Below the pieces are notes generated by a model. That model was given only the letters and a program-made list of their open reading frames with translations. It did no database searches and was not told the DNA's origin. This document shows positions 7,987 through 16,618 of a stretch of 33,795 nt of DNA, in pieces (position 1 is the stretch's first letter; every line of letters begins with the position of its first letter). The DNA lies in contig JBOFWQ010000094.1 of the NCBI GenBank assembly GCA_051653685.1, forward strand, positions 1 to 33,795, read 5' to 3'. The translations under genes were made by a program, and so were the position numbers. This DNA comes from Faucicola sp937889485 (GTDB lineage: Bacteria; Pseudomonadota; Gammaproteobacteria; Pseudomonadales; Moraxellaceae).

Positions 7987-10967
7987 TATACCCCCTCCCC
8001 TGTATTAACTTGGGTAACATTATTCATCGTTGTCGATTTGCTAAAGCTGATCAATGTGCCATCAGTGGCTTGCGTCATTTTGCCTTCAAGCGCACCACTT
8101 TGACCCACTGGATAACCAATACAACCTTCTGCTAAATAATCTACCACTTGGACTGGTAACGTGGTTGTTACCTCATTTACGGTTACTGTCAACAAGTCGC
8201 CTTGCTGTAGCTGCCATTGTTGGGCATCTTCTGCCGCCACACTAAATGCAGGCGCAATCAGCTGAGACGCCACTACCTCACTGCGTGATGTCAACGTATC
8301 ACTGGCAAAGATATTATACACGGGCACTAACTGGACAGCCTGATGATCGGGTGATGAATTAGGTGAGATATCGGGTGAAATATAGTCACGTTTTGGTAAT
8401 TGTGCCAACTCATCATATATGCGCACACCTGGATCACCCTGCTTGAGATGACCACCCACTTTGTCTTGGTATTTATTCCAAGCTTGCGGTGAGTTCCAGC
8501 CTGCTGACCAAGCAAATGGAATCATTGATGCGTCTGTTTGCGTACCGACGTAGCCCTCTTGTGAGAAGGTCAACCCTGTATCAATATCTTTGGGCTGCTC
8601 GGGTTCGTGTACTGAAATTGGCGCCCGCATGGCAGTACGACCCGAATAACGGCGCGGTTCACGGGCGATTTTTAATCCCGTAATGCGGTAATCTGCCGAA
8701 GGAGCCGCCTGTTTGATTGCAGCAAGCTGGGGGTTGGTCTCAGCCAAAGTATTAATCACGTCATCCAACTGTGTCCAGTCAATGGCGCGTCCATTTAATT
8801 CAGACTCAATGGCATGTAGCCAGCGCCAGCTTTCCTTAACCATACTTTGTGGGCGATAATATACGGGGTCATATACTTGGAAAAAACGCTGCGCGCGACC
8901 TTCCGCCGATACCAAAGTGCCGTCTGCTTCTGCAAACGTTGCCACTGGCACGACAATCTCGGCATGTTGATGCCAGTCATATGCTTCATGATCCAGTATA
9001 ATAAGGGTTTTGCTAAGCACAAAATCTTTGAGCTGTGTTGTCGTTAGACGCTGGGCAAGGTCATTTTCCATGACAATGATTACATCGGCATCATCAGCCA
9101 ACTCATCAAGTGCTTTACCACCTAACAAATTGACACCCACGCTATTGGCAGCTGGCACCGAAAGGTACAAGCCTGCTTGTTGCTGGTATCCTTTAGTCGG
9201 GCTCATGCGGCTTGGGCGTTTGACTTGTTTGGCCTGTTCAGCAAATGCTGCTTCATCCATGCTTTGTTTTAACGCCGCTTGTTCTTCATCAATTTTGGCG
9301 ATTTCGGCATCGACTTGCACGTTGTGTGCATCCACAATACCTTTTTCATAAGTGACTACTTCACCACGTTTTTGCTCGGCGATATTGGCAATCTGTGCTG
9401 CCGCTTCAATAATGGCGGTATGATAAAGTGAGGAACCCGTAATGATTAGGGGTTTTGTGGCTTTGAGTAAAGTTTGGGCAATGTGTTTTGCAAAAGCGGT
9501 TTCGTCGCCATGATTACCTTCTTCTATCACCAAATCTTTGGGTAATTGAGAAGTTGCCAAGCTTTGCATTTGCTCAGCAATACTAAAGCCTAATTTTGCG
9601 ATATCATCGGGGGTTGCTACGCAGCTGACTTTAGCAATGTCATCAAGACGGGTGTCTTTGACATCAATGATAAAAATTGGACTGTAATCTTTTTGACCAA
9701 TACGCGCCACAGGCTCTGCCAAAAAGTCTGGCGTGCGTAGGGCATCTGCCATTTTTTTGGCACGGTTTTTGGCGGCTTGACGCACTGCCAAGGCAATACG
9801 CGGACTGGTCTGGGTAATATCTTCACCCAAGATAAGCACCGCGTCATACGCTTCAATCTCACGCATGCTAGGGTTGTGGATGTTGTCAGTGGTCAATACA
9901 TCAATACATTTTTGTACCACGGTTTTTTCTTTGGCATTAATACCGATGCTAAAGTTATCATTACCCACCAAGCGTTTGAGCGCGTAGTTAGACTCTAGAC
10001 TTGCCACAGGCGAACCAATACCGATGACTTTTTTGCCCTGTAGGCGAGTTTTGATGGCGTCGATGGTTTGGTCAATACTAATTGGCGTTTTTTGACCATT
10101 GCGTGTTTCAAGCGTTTGCAGTGGGCGGTCTGAACGGTTGACGTAACCGTAACCAAAACGACCGCGGTCACATAAGAAGTAGCCATTAACCTCGCCATTG
10201 TAGCGATTTTCGATACGGCGCAGTTCGCCATAACGCTCACCCGCTGAGATATTGCAGCCTGCTGAGCAGCCATGGCAGATGCTTGGGGCATACTGCATGT
10301 CCCATTTGCGGTTGTAGCGTTCTGAGTGGGTTTTGTCGGTAAATACCCCTGTCGGGCACACTTCGGTCAAATTGCCTGAAAATTCACTTTCAAACTGACC
10401 ATCTTTGTCGCGTCCAAAGTACACACGGCTAGCAGAGGCATACACACCCAAATCTTCACCCCCTGCATAGTCTTTGTAATAACGCACACAGCGATAACAA
10501 GCAATACAGCGGTTCATTTCATGGTTAATGAAAGGACCTAACTCTTGGTTTTGGTGGGTTCGCTTGGTAAAGCGGTATTTACGGTGATTGTGACCTGACA
10601 TATAGGTCATATCTTGTAAGTGGCAATGGCCGCCTTCTTCACAGGTTGGGCAGTCATGCGGATGGTTGGTCATCAAGAATTCAACCAAACTTTTGCGGAA
10701 GTTTTTGACTTCGGCATCCGTCACTGAGATGTACATATCAGCGGTTGGGTTAACCATACATGACATGACTAGGCGACCACGACCTGCTTCATAGTCTTCT
10801 TTATTGTTGTACTGTTTGACTGCACATTGACGACAAGAACCGACCGAACCCAGTGCAGGATGATAACAAAAATAAGGGATATCGATGCCAAGTGATAAAC
10901 ACGCTTGAAGCAAGTTATCCGCACCATCAACTTCGACGTCTTGACCGTCTATATGAATAATTGCCAT
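7986..10967 (-). CDS. nuoG: NADH-quinone oxidoreductase subunit G (multi-Fe-S, molybdopterin-oxidoreductase-like)
   Basis: A 993-residue peripheral-arm subunit that carries electrons from NuoF/E to NuoI. The N-terminal ferredoxin domain has C34, C45, C48 and C70 (2Fe-2S). It is followed by the His-Cys3 site H102-x3-C106-x2-C109-x5-C115 (N5), and by C154-x2-C157-x2-C160 plus a later CPTG cysteine (N4). A further C-x2-C-x3-C (CHGCSAGC, about residues 231-238) with a later FLCD cysteine fits the off-pathway N7 cluster found in some bacteria. The C-terminal part resembles molybdopterin oxidoreductases without the cofactor role. It is about 85 residues longer than E. coli NuoG (908). Part of the excess is a charged, Glu/Gln/Lys-rich helical segment around residues 532-580. 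The start has AAGGA upstream. Confidence 0.96.
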   Translation of the reverse strand: MAIIHIDGQDVEVDGADNLLQACLSLGIDIPYFCYHPALGSVGSCRQCAVKQYNNKEDYEAGRGRLVMSCMVNPTADMYISVTDAEVKNFRKSLVEFLMTNHPHDCPTCEEGGHCHLQDMTYMSGHNHRKYRFTKRTHQNQELGPFINHEMNRCIACYRCVRYYKDYAGGEDLGVYASASRVYFGRDKDGQFESEFSGNLTEVCPTGVFTDKTHSERYNRKWDMQYAPSICHGCSAGCNISAGERYGELRRIENRYNGEVNGYFLCDRGRFGYGYVNRSDRPLQTLETRNGQKTPISIDQTIDAIKTRLQGKKVIGIGSPVASLESNYALKRLVGNDNFSIGINAKEKTVVQKCIDVLTTDNIHNPSMREIEAYDAVLILGEDITQTSPRIALAVRQAAKNRAKKMADALRTPDFLAEPVARIGQKDYSPIFIIDVKDTRLDDIAKVSCVATPDDIAKLGFSIAEQMQSLATSQLPKDLVIEEGNHGDETAFAKHIAQTLLKATKPLIITGSSLYHTAIIEAAAQIANIAEQKRGEVVTYEKGIVDAHNVQVDAEIAKIDEEQAALKQSMDEAAFAEQAKQVKRPSRMSPTKGYQQQAGLYLSVPAANSVGVNLLGGKALDELADDADVIIVMENDLAQRLTTTQLKDFVLSKTLIILDHEAYDWHQHAEIVVPVATFAEADGTLVSAEGRAQRFFQVYDPVYYRPQSMVKESWRWLHAIESELNGRAIDWTQLDDVINTLAETNPQLAAIKQAAPSADYRITGLKIAREPRRYSGRTAMRAPISVHEPEQPKDIDTGLTFSQEGYVGTQTDASMIPFAWSAGWNSPQAWNKYQDKVGGHLKQGDPGVRIYDELAQLPKRDYISPDISPNSSPDHQAVQLVPVYNIFASDTLTSRSEVVASQLIAPAFSVAAEDAQQWQLQQGDLLTVTVNEVTTTLPVQVVDYLAEGCIGYPVGQSGALEGKMTQATDGTLISFSKSTTMNNVTQVNTGEGV

Positions 10968-10976
10968 GCTAATTCC

Positions 10977-12449
10977 TTACACTGATTGCCCATTTTTTGT
11001 GTTGATAGGCTGATAAACTTCAACTTTTCCGCTGTTAGTATATGAAGGTACGCCCGTTGGTGACAGCTGTTCTACCGCCGCAGCATTATTGCCGATTTTG
11101 GCTTCAAACTCTGAAATAAAGTATTTGAGGGCACTTTGTAATGGTTCTACCGCCCCTGGGGCATGCGCACAAAACGTTTTGCCAAGCCATAAATCCTTGG
11201 TGAGTTGACGAAGCACATCAATATCAACGGGTTGACCTTGACCATTGTCAATCGCTGCGAGGGTTTTGACGCCCCAAGGCAGACCGTCGCGGCATGGGGT
11301 ACACCAGCCACAAGACTCACGGGCAAAGAATTTTTGTAGATTGAGGGATAATGACACCATATCTTGCTGTTCATCTACTACCATAATCAAACAGGTACCC
11401 AGACGGCTGCCTGCTTTCATAATGGGCTCAAAGTCCATGGGCAAGTCCAAATGCTCGTCACTGGCGGTTAAAAAATCGGTTGACGCGCCACCTGGTAGCC
11501 ACGCCTTTAATTTGCGACCGTCTTTCATGCCTTTGGCATAGTCAAAGATAATCTCACGTGCAGTTGTGCCAAATGGCAACTCCCATAGTCCTGGGTCGTT
11601 GACCAAACCTGAACAGCCCATAATTTTGGTACCAGGGTTGGCAGATTTGCCTTGTGACAGACTATGATACCATTCAACCCCATGTAACATAATGCCAGGC
11701 ATATTGTTTAAAGATTCTACGTTATTGACGACCGTGGGACGTCCCCAAGCGCCTGAGACTTGTGGAAAAGGCGGTTTGGTACGTGGGTTGGCGCGGCGAC
11801 CTTCTAGGGAGTTGATAAGAGCGGTTTCTTCACCGCAAATATAGCGACCCGCACCTGTATGCACGTGCAAGTCAAAGCTATAACCCGATCCCATGATATT
11901 ATCGCCCAAGTAGCCTTTGGCGCGGCATTCATCTAGGGCGTTATTGAGGCGTTTTGCCGCTTCAATATACTCACCACGGATAAAAATATAGCCAGCGGTT
12001 GCGCCAATGGCATAGCCTGAGATAATCATGCCTTCAATTAACTGAAATGGCAGACGCTCCATCAATAGGCGGTCTTTAAATGTCCCTGGCTCCATCTCAT
12101 CAGCATTACAGATAAGGTAGCGAGGCCCACCATCAGGTGGGGTCATAAACGTCCATTTGAGACCTGCATTAAAGCCTGCACCCCCGCGCCCACGCACGTT
12201 GGCATCTTTAATCATATTACCCACGTCTTTGGCAGATTTGGCAAGGGCGTTTTTTAAGCCCTCAAAACCTTTTAGGCTTTCATAAGTGGCTAGGTCTAGC
12301 ACTGAGTCATAATGCGCCAGACGCCAAGTCAGTGGCTTGGTTTCGCTGGTCGCTGTTTCTTTATCGCCATAGATAGGAATAATTTGTTCACCTAACTGAC
12401 TGGGTGACTTACCAATTTTACGGTTATTAATTTGACGGGTTATATTCAT
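10977..12449 (-). CDS. nuoF: NADH-quinone oxidoreductase subunit F (NADH/FMN-binding)
   Basis: A 490-residue subunit, the entry point for electrons from NADH. The glycine-rich NADH/FMN region GRGGAGFNAGLKW is near residues 87-100. The ICNADEMEPGTFKDR segment follows, then the C-terminal 4Fe-4S (N3) ligands ESCGWCTPCRDG near residues 375-386, with a fourth cysteine in TFCAHAPG around 426. It is longer than E. coli NuoF (445), with extra residues at both ends, including about 30 at the C terminus with no motif I recognise. The ATG overlaps the nuoE stop (ATGA), and nuoG follows after 9 bases. Confidence 0.96.
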   Translation of the reverse strand: MNITRQINNRKIGKSPSQLGEQIIPIYGDKETATSETKPLTWRLAHYDSVLDLATYESLKGFEGLKNALAKSAKDVGNMIKDANVRGRGGAGFNAGLKWTFMTPPDGGPRYLICNADEMEPGTFKDRLLMERLPFQLIEGMIISGYAIGATAGYIFIRGEYIEAAKRLNNALDECRAKGYLGDNIMGSGYSFDLHVHTGAGRYICGEETALINSLEGRRANPRTKPPFPQVSGAWGRPTVVNNVESLNNMPGIMLHGVEWYHSLSQGKSANPGTKIMGCSGLVNDPGLWELPFGTTAREIIFDYAKGMKDGRKLKAWLPGGASTDFLTASDEHLDLPMDFEPIMKAGSRLGTCLIMVVDEQQDMVSLSLNLQKFFARESCGWCTPCRDGLPWGVKTLAAIDNGQGQPVDIDVLRQLTKDLWLGKTFCAHAPGAVEPLQSALKYFISEFEAKIGNNAAAVEQLSPTGVPSYTNSGKVEVYQPINTKNGQSV

Positions 12450-12955
12450 GCGTATTGCTCCAGCAACTCAGCAATCTCTTCAGGTTGGACGGGACCATAG
12501 GTGTCTTCATCAATAAGTACGGCAGGGCCTTTATCACAATTACCCAAACAACAGATCGGTAATAAGGTAAAACGGTTGTCGGGGGTAGTTTGACCAAAAC
12601 TAATGCCAAGGGTGCGCTCAAAGGCTTGACCCAAGCTTTCAGCTCCTACCAAATAACAGCCAATTGAGTCACATACCAAAATCACATGGCGACCAACGGG
12701 TGACCGATAGATACGGTTATAAAACGTTGCCACCCCTTCCACATCGGTGACAGGGATTTTTAGGATATTGGCGATGGCATTGACCTGTGCATCATCTACC
12801 CAACCATTGCGGCGCTGTACAATTTTAAGGGCATCAAGCGATGCTGCACGGCTTTGTGGATAATGGTGCATAAATTCATGAATTTCTGCAATTTCTACTT
12901 CGGTTAGAATGCTTGCCACATCCACCTTTGGGGTTTTATCGGTTACAATTTTCAT
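12446..12955 (-). CDS. nuoE: NADH-quinone oxidoreductase subunit E (2Fe-2S, thioredoxin-like)
   Basis: A 169-residue subunit that works with NuoF in the NADH dehydrogenase module. The 2Fe-2S (N1a) ligands are complete: C95-x4-C100 and C136-x3-C140. An N-terminal helical bundle and thioredoxin-like fold are expected from the family, and the length matches E. coli NuoE (166). I chose the ATG at 12955 because an AGGAG sequence at 12966-12970 lies upstream of it, overlapping the nuoCD stop. A longer frame from 12979 (MTVRRKPP) would run into nuoCD and lacks such a site. The stop overlaps the nuoF start. Confidence 0.95.
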   Translation of the reverse strand: MKIVTDKTPKVDVASILTEVEIAEIHEFMHHYPQSRAASLDALKIVQRRNGWVDDAQVNAIANILKIPVTDVEGVATFYNRIYRSPVGRHVILVCDSIGCYLVGAESLGQAFERTLGISFGQTTPDNRFTLLPICCLGNCDKGPAVLIDEDTYGPVQPEEIAELLEQYA

Positions 12956-12968
12956 CGGTGGTTTTCTC

Positions 12969-14753
12969 CTAACGGTCAACGTCTGCCATTACAACGTCAA
13001 TTGACGCTAGATAAATAATCAAGTCAGACACCAAGCTGCCATTGATGACAGACGGCATTTGCTGCAAGTGCGCAAAGGTCGGCGTGCGAATACGAGTACG
13101 ATAGCTCATGGTTGAGCGGTCTGAAGTGATATAGTAGTTGGTAATACCTTTGACTGCCTCAATCATAAATGAGGACTCGCCCTCTGGCATCACAGGCCCC
13201 CACGACACTGAGATAAAGTGGTTAATCAACGTTTCAATGTCATTTAGGGTGCGGTCCTTGGGTGGGGGTACTGCCAGTGGATGATCAGCTTTGTAAGCAC
13301 CCATTGGCATGTTATTTAGACACTGCTCAATGATACGTAGCGATTGGCGAATCTCTTCAATTTTGACCAAACAGCGGTCATAGGCGTCACCGTTAAATTG
13401 TACAGGGACTTCAAAGTCAAAGTTTTCATAACCCAAGTACGGGCGCGCTTTTCGCACATCGTAAGGGATACCTGTGGCGCGGAGTCCATGCCCAGATACA
13501 CCCCATGCCAATGCTGACTTGGCATCATATTGAGCAACATTTTGTGTACGTAGCTGCAATACTTTGTTTTTCATGGTAGCTTTGACATATTCATCAATAC
13601 GGCTTGGCATCCAATCAAGGAATTCGCGTACCAGCTTGTGCCAACCGTTTGGTAAGTCCATAGCGGTGCCGCCGATACGGAACCAAGCTGGGTGCATACG
13701 GTAACCTGTCACCGCTTCAATCACATCATACGCCTTTTGGCGGTCAGCAAACATATAAAATACGGGCGTCATACCCCCCGCATCTTGAATAAAGGTACCC
13801 CAATATAATAAATTATTGGTGATACGGAAAAACTCGCTCATCATGATACGAATAGTGTTGGCGCGATCTGGCACCGTGATGCCCGCCAGTTTTTCCACGG
13901 ACATGATGTACGGCAGCTCATTCATTACCCCACCTAAGTAGTCGATACGGTCGGTATAAGGAATAAATGAATGCCAAGTTTGACGTTCGGCAATTTTTTC
14001 TGCACCGCGGTGGTGGTAGCCAATATCTGGGATACAATCAATGACTTCTTCACCATCAAGCTGTAACACCACACGAAACGCCCCGTGAGCAGATGGGTGG
14101 TTAGGACCAAGATTTAAGAACATAAAGTCTTCATCACGCCCAGAACGCTTCATACCCCACTCTTCAGGCACAAAGCGCAGATTTTCTTGCTCAAACATCT
14201 GCTTGCCTTTATCCAAATAGTAAGGCGGCACTTCAGTAGCGCGAGAGGCATATTCTTTACGTAGTGGATGACCTTCCCAATATTTTGGCAACAAAATACG
14301 GGTCAAATGTGGGTGGCCATCAAAGGTGATACCAAACATATCCCAAACTTCGCGTTCATACCAGTTGGCGTTTGGCCAAATACGTGTTGCCGTTGGAATA
14401 TGCAAGTCTGTTTCTTTAAGAGCCACTTTGACGCGGATGTCGGTATTGCGCTCTAATGACATCAAGTGGTAAAAGACGGTAAAGTCGCTTTCAGGCAGTG
14501 TTGCTCCATCCCTATCCTTACGGTGCTGGCGCAAGCGTTCATCAATGGCGGACACATCAAGCAACATGACATATGGCTTGGGTAAAGTACGCAGATACAT
14601 CAATACGTCTATGATCTGCTCACGGCTCACCCAAATGGTGGGAAAAGCGTCAAAGGTTTTTTGTACCACAAACTGCCCTTCAAACTTGCGATTTAATTCC
14701 GCAATCACTGCTGGGACATCAGTTTGTGCTTGATTATCAGTTACCGTTACCAT
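12969..14753 (-). CDS. nuoC: NADH-quinone oxidoreductase fused subunits C and D
   Basis: A 594-residue natural fusion (nuoCD) of the 30-kDa (C) and 49-kDa (D) subunits, as in E. coli and other gammaproteobacteria. The C domain covers about residues 1-190 and includes EREVWDMFGITFDGHPHLTR and the following PKYWEGHPLRKEY. The D domain starts near NLGPNHPSAHGAFR, whose histidines lie at the quinone-binding site, and continues through the ThrArg-rich C-terminal FAHLQQMPSVING region. I chose the ATG at 14753 because GAGGA lies 11 bases upstream. A frame six codons longer (ATG at 14771) has no ribosome site; its first codons contain the GAGGA itself. Confidence 0.95.
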   Translation of the reverse strand: MVTVTDNQAQTDVPAVIAELNRKFEGQFVVQKTFDAFPTIWVSREQIIDVLMYLRTLPKPYVMLLDVSAIDERLRQHRKDRDGATLPESDFTVFYHLMSLERNTDIRVKVALKETDLHIPTATRIWPNANWYEREVWDMFGITFDGHPHLTRILLPKYWEGHPLRKEYASRATEVPPYYLDKGKQMFEQENLRFVPEEWGMKRSGRDEDFMFLNLGPNHPSAHGAFRVVLQLDGEEVIDCIPDIGYHHRGAEKIAERQTWHSFIPYTDRIDYLGGVMNELPYIMSVEKLAGITVPDRANTIRIMMSEFFRITNNLLYWGTFIQDAGGMTPVFYMFADRQKAYDVIEAVTGYRMHPAWFRIGGTAMDLPNGWHKLVREFLDWMPSRIDEYVKATMKNKVLQLRTQNVAQYDAKSALAWGVSGHGLRATGIPYDVRKARPYLGYENFDFEVPVQFNGDAYDRCLVKIEEIRQSLRIIEQCLNNMPMGAYKADHPLAVPPPKDRTLNDIETLINHFISVSWGPVMPEGESSFMIEAVKGITNYYITSDRSTMSYRTRIRTPTFAHLQQMPSVINGSLVSDLIIYLASIDVVMADVDR

Positions 14754-14782
14754 GAGTGGCACTTTCCTCATTCACAATTATT

Positions 14783-14800
14783 AAAAAGGTAAACTACCTT
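14783..14800 (-). other. Small hairpin with T-run between nuoB and nuoCD
   Basis: On the minus strand AAGGTA (14795-14800) and TACCTT (14786-14791) form a 6-bp stem with a 3-base loop, followed by a short T-run (TTTTTAATAA). It looks like a weak terminator or processing site inside the operon, 25 bases after the nuoB stop. The stem is short, so strong termination is unlikely. Confidence 0.4.
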
Positions 14801-14824
14801 GTCGTGTTATGACGTTATTAAACG

Positions 14825-15487
14825 TTACTCAATATTATCAGGGCTGCGTAAGTTTTTTACCGCAATACGATCTGCTTGTTTGCGATCACGTTCTGGCTGC
14901 ATCACTGGCTGATAAATTCCTTGGTCATTCACGTGGATACCCAGTGGACGACGTTCCTTGGTAATTGATTCTTGGAGCAACATAATAGCTTGAATCAGCG
15001 CTTCTGGACGTGGCGGACAACCAGGAATATACACATCAACAGGGATAATCTTATCTACTCCTTGCACCACAGAATAGACATCATACATCCCACCTGAGTT
15101 GGCACAAGCGCCCATTGAAATGACCCATTTTGGCTCTAGCATTTGCTCATATAGTCGCTGAATAACAGGCGCCATTTTCATAAAACACGTACCCGCCACA
15201 ATCATCACATCTGCTTGGCGCGGTGACGCACGAATAACCTCTGCACCAAACCGTGACAAGTCATGCACCCCTGTCAAAGTCGTGGCATATTCCACATAAC
15301 AACACGAAGTACCAAAGTTAAATGGCCACAAAGAATGTTTACGCCCCCAGTTGGCAAGGCTATGCGTCAAATCTTCTAAACGCGTCATAACAACGTTTTT
15401 ATTCAATTCCTCTTCATCAATAATTTGACGGGTTTGATCGGGGAATTTCTCTGCGTCGGGATTAGCGCGGGTCAATGTATATTTCAT
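14825..15487 (-). CDS. nuoB: NADH-quinone oxidoreductase subunit B (N2 cluster)
   Basis: A 220-residue subunit, the same length as E. coli NuoB. It carries N2, the last Fe-S cluster before quinone. The unusual tandem cysteines C62-C63 (FGTSCCYVEYA) are present. So are the cysteines in AGTCFMKMAP and in PGCPPRPEAL, plus MGACANSGG. The ATG at 15487 is preferred, with AAGG about 12 bases upstream; a TTG three codons earlier is possible but less well placed. The gene is separated from nuoA by 95 bases, the widest gap in the operon, and that gap contains a strong inverted repeat. Confidence 0.96.
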   Translation of the reverse strand: MKYTLTRANPDAEKFPDQTRQIIDEEELNKNVVMTRLEDLTHSLANWGRKHSLWPFNFGTSCCYVEYATTLTGVHDLSRFGAEVIRASPRQADVMIVAGTCFMKMAPVIQRLYEQMLEPKWVISMGACANSGGMYDVYSVVQGVDKIIPVDVYIPGCPPRPEALIQAIMLLQESITKERRPLGIHVNDQGIYQPVMQPERDRKQADRIAVKNLRSPDNIE

Positions 15488-15545
15488 AATAATCAATAAC
15501 CTTAATATTTATCGCAACATGTCGCTTAATTTCACCAAAAACAGC

Positions 15546-15575
15546 AAAAACTTTGCAAATTACGTTTTGCAAAGT
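15546..15575 (-). terminator. Terminator-like hairpin between nuoA and nuoB (possible attenuator)
   Basis: A perfect 10-bp inverted repeat (ACTTTGCAAA at 15566-15575 and TTTGCAAAGT at 15550-15559) has a 6-base loop. On the minus strand it is followed directly by T-rich sequence (TTTTTGCTGTTTTT). It begins 8 bases after the nuoA stop. It has intrinsic-terminator form inside an operon that must be read through, so partial termination or RNA processing is the likely role. The stem is AT-rich. Confidence 0.6.
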
Positions 15576-15582
15576 CTAGGCA

Positions 15583-16116
15583 TTAATTAATCACGTTATT
15601 GGTTGTGGTTTTATTCATGGCACCCGAAAGCTGTGCAGGTACTTTACCCGTAGGGTCAACTTCTAGTTCTTCAACGCCATCAAAGCGAGTGATATCGGCT
15701 AGATTAAAGCCAGCAGGGGCAGCAGAAAGGCGTTTGGGTTTTGGCTTACGGTCATTGGGCGACCAGTTAAGCGCGCCTAATTTGAGTAGATAGTAAAGAC
15801 CAATCAAAAGTTCGGCTACAAACAATACCACCGTAAAAAAGCCTAACCAACCCGCTTCTTTAACAGACACCGCATAGGTATAAAGATACAAAGCTTCTAA
15901 GTCAAAAATAACAAAGAAAATAGCGACAATATAAAATTTGGCAGACAAGCGAATTCTTGCGGTACCAACACTGACCACACCTGACTCAAAATTCTCTTGC
16001 TTTTGAAAGCCTTTAGAGGTACCACCTAACAATCTAGGTACAACGAGCATGAAAATACAAAGTCCTGCGGCTGCTAAAATAAAAACAATCGCAGACCAAT
16101 CAATGACTGGAATCAT
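15583..16116 (-). CDS. nuoA: NADH-quinone oxidoreductase subunit A
   Basis: A 177-residue, three-helix membrane subunit and the first gene of the operon. Family features are YECGV-like QENFESGVVSVG, the acidic FVIFDLEALYLY helix and the LLIGLYYLLKLGALNW end. It is about 30 residues longer than E. coli NuoA (147), through a polar C-terminal tail after LNWSPNDRK. The ATG at 16116 is chosen because AGGAG lies 7 bases upstream. An in-frame TTG at 16134 has no support. Its role in the complex is at the membrane/peripheral arm junction with NuoH and NuoJ. Confidence 0.95.
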   Translation of the reverse strand: MIPVIDWSAIVFILAAAGLCIFMLVVPRLLGGTSKGFQKQENFESGVVSVGTARIRLSAKFYIVAIFFVIFDLEALYLYTYAVSVKEAGWLGFFTVVLFVAELLIGLYYLLKLGALNWSPNDRKPKPKRLSAAPAGFNLADITRFDGVEELEVDPTGKVPAQLSGAMNKTTTNNVIN

Positions 16117-16182
16117 GAGGATACTCCTGGGCAATACCGCTAACCAAGCTGACGGGTCATTGGTATTATGTTGAGGATGATA

Positions 16183-16212
16183 TTTATGACATTTTCACCT
16201 AGCATTGTTCAA
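16183..16212 (-). promoter_or_regulatory. Possible proximal nuo promoter
   Basis: On the minus strand TTGAAC (16207-16212) and CATAAA (16183-16188) are separated by 18 bases. This would give a leader of about 60 bases before nuoA. Both hexamers are only 4/6 to consensus, so it is weaker than the distal candidate. Confidence 0.25.
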
Positions 16213-16430
16213 GCTTTCAAGGCGTAATATCTTAAAAGGCGACATCAGACATTGCCATTGCAATGATATCGCTACCAGCCAACAAGCTGCCCCGTTGCAC
16301 GTCCATTGACCATTATTATAATAGGTAATTAATTGGCTAGTTACTGTACAGGTTGGCTAAATTATGACTAAAATTGGCGTGATCAACATCAAAGTAATAC
16401 AACCTACTCGCATCAATTGCTACGCTAATT

Positions 16431-16460
16431 ATTATAAAAGTAACCAAATATTGCTGTTAA
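16431..16460 (-). promoter_or_regulatory. Likely nuo operon promoter
   Basis: On the minus strand TTAACA (16455-16460, 5/6 to the -35 consensus) is followed after 18 bases by a perfect TATAAT (16431-16436). Transcription would start near 16424, giving a leader of about 300 bases before nuoA. A second TATAAT lies at 16315-16320 but has no good -35. The region 16117-16548 otherwise holds no gene I can support. Confidence 0.55.
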
Positions 16461-16548
16461 CTGGCAAAAACATGGATAGTTTACTCATTTTATGTAAAAA
16501 ATGCTAGTAGCAAGGCGCAATCTTCCTAAAAATCAGACCACCCCATCA

Positions 16549-16573
16549 CAAAAAAACCCTGCACATAGCAGGG
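16549..16573 (-). terminator. Intrinsic terminator of lolA
   Basis: On the minus strand GCAGGG-type arms at 16568-16573 and 16557-16562 form a 6-bp GC-rich stem with a 5-base loop, followed by seven T. It lies about 45 bases after the lolA stop and separates lolA from the nuo operon. Confidence 0.85.
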
Positions 16574-16618
16574 CACCCATTACATATTAATTTTTTTAAA
16601 AATCAATTATTTATATAG

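Noticed and set aside
9010..9351. 113-codon plus-strand frame inside nuoG
   Set aside because: Antisense to nuoG with Ser/Ala/Cys-rich composition typical of mirror frames; no ribosome site or family match.
16135..16548. tRNA or small RNA gene between lolA and nuoA
   Set aside because: No cloverleaf arms, T-loop sequence or terminator reading towards nuoA was found; the stretch is better explained as promoter and leader.
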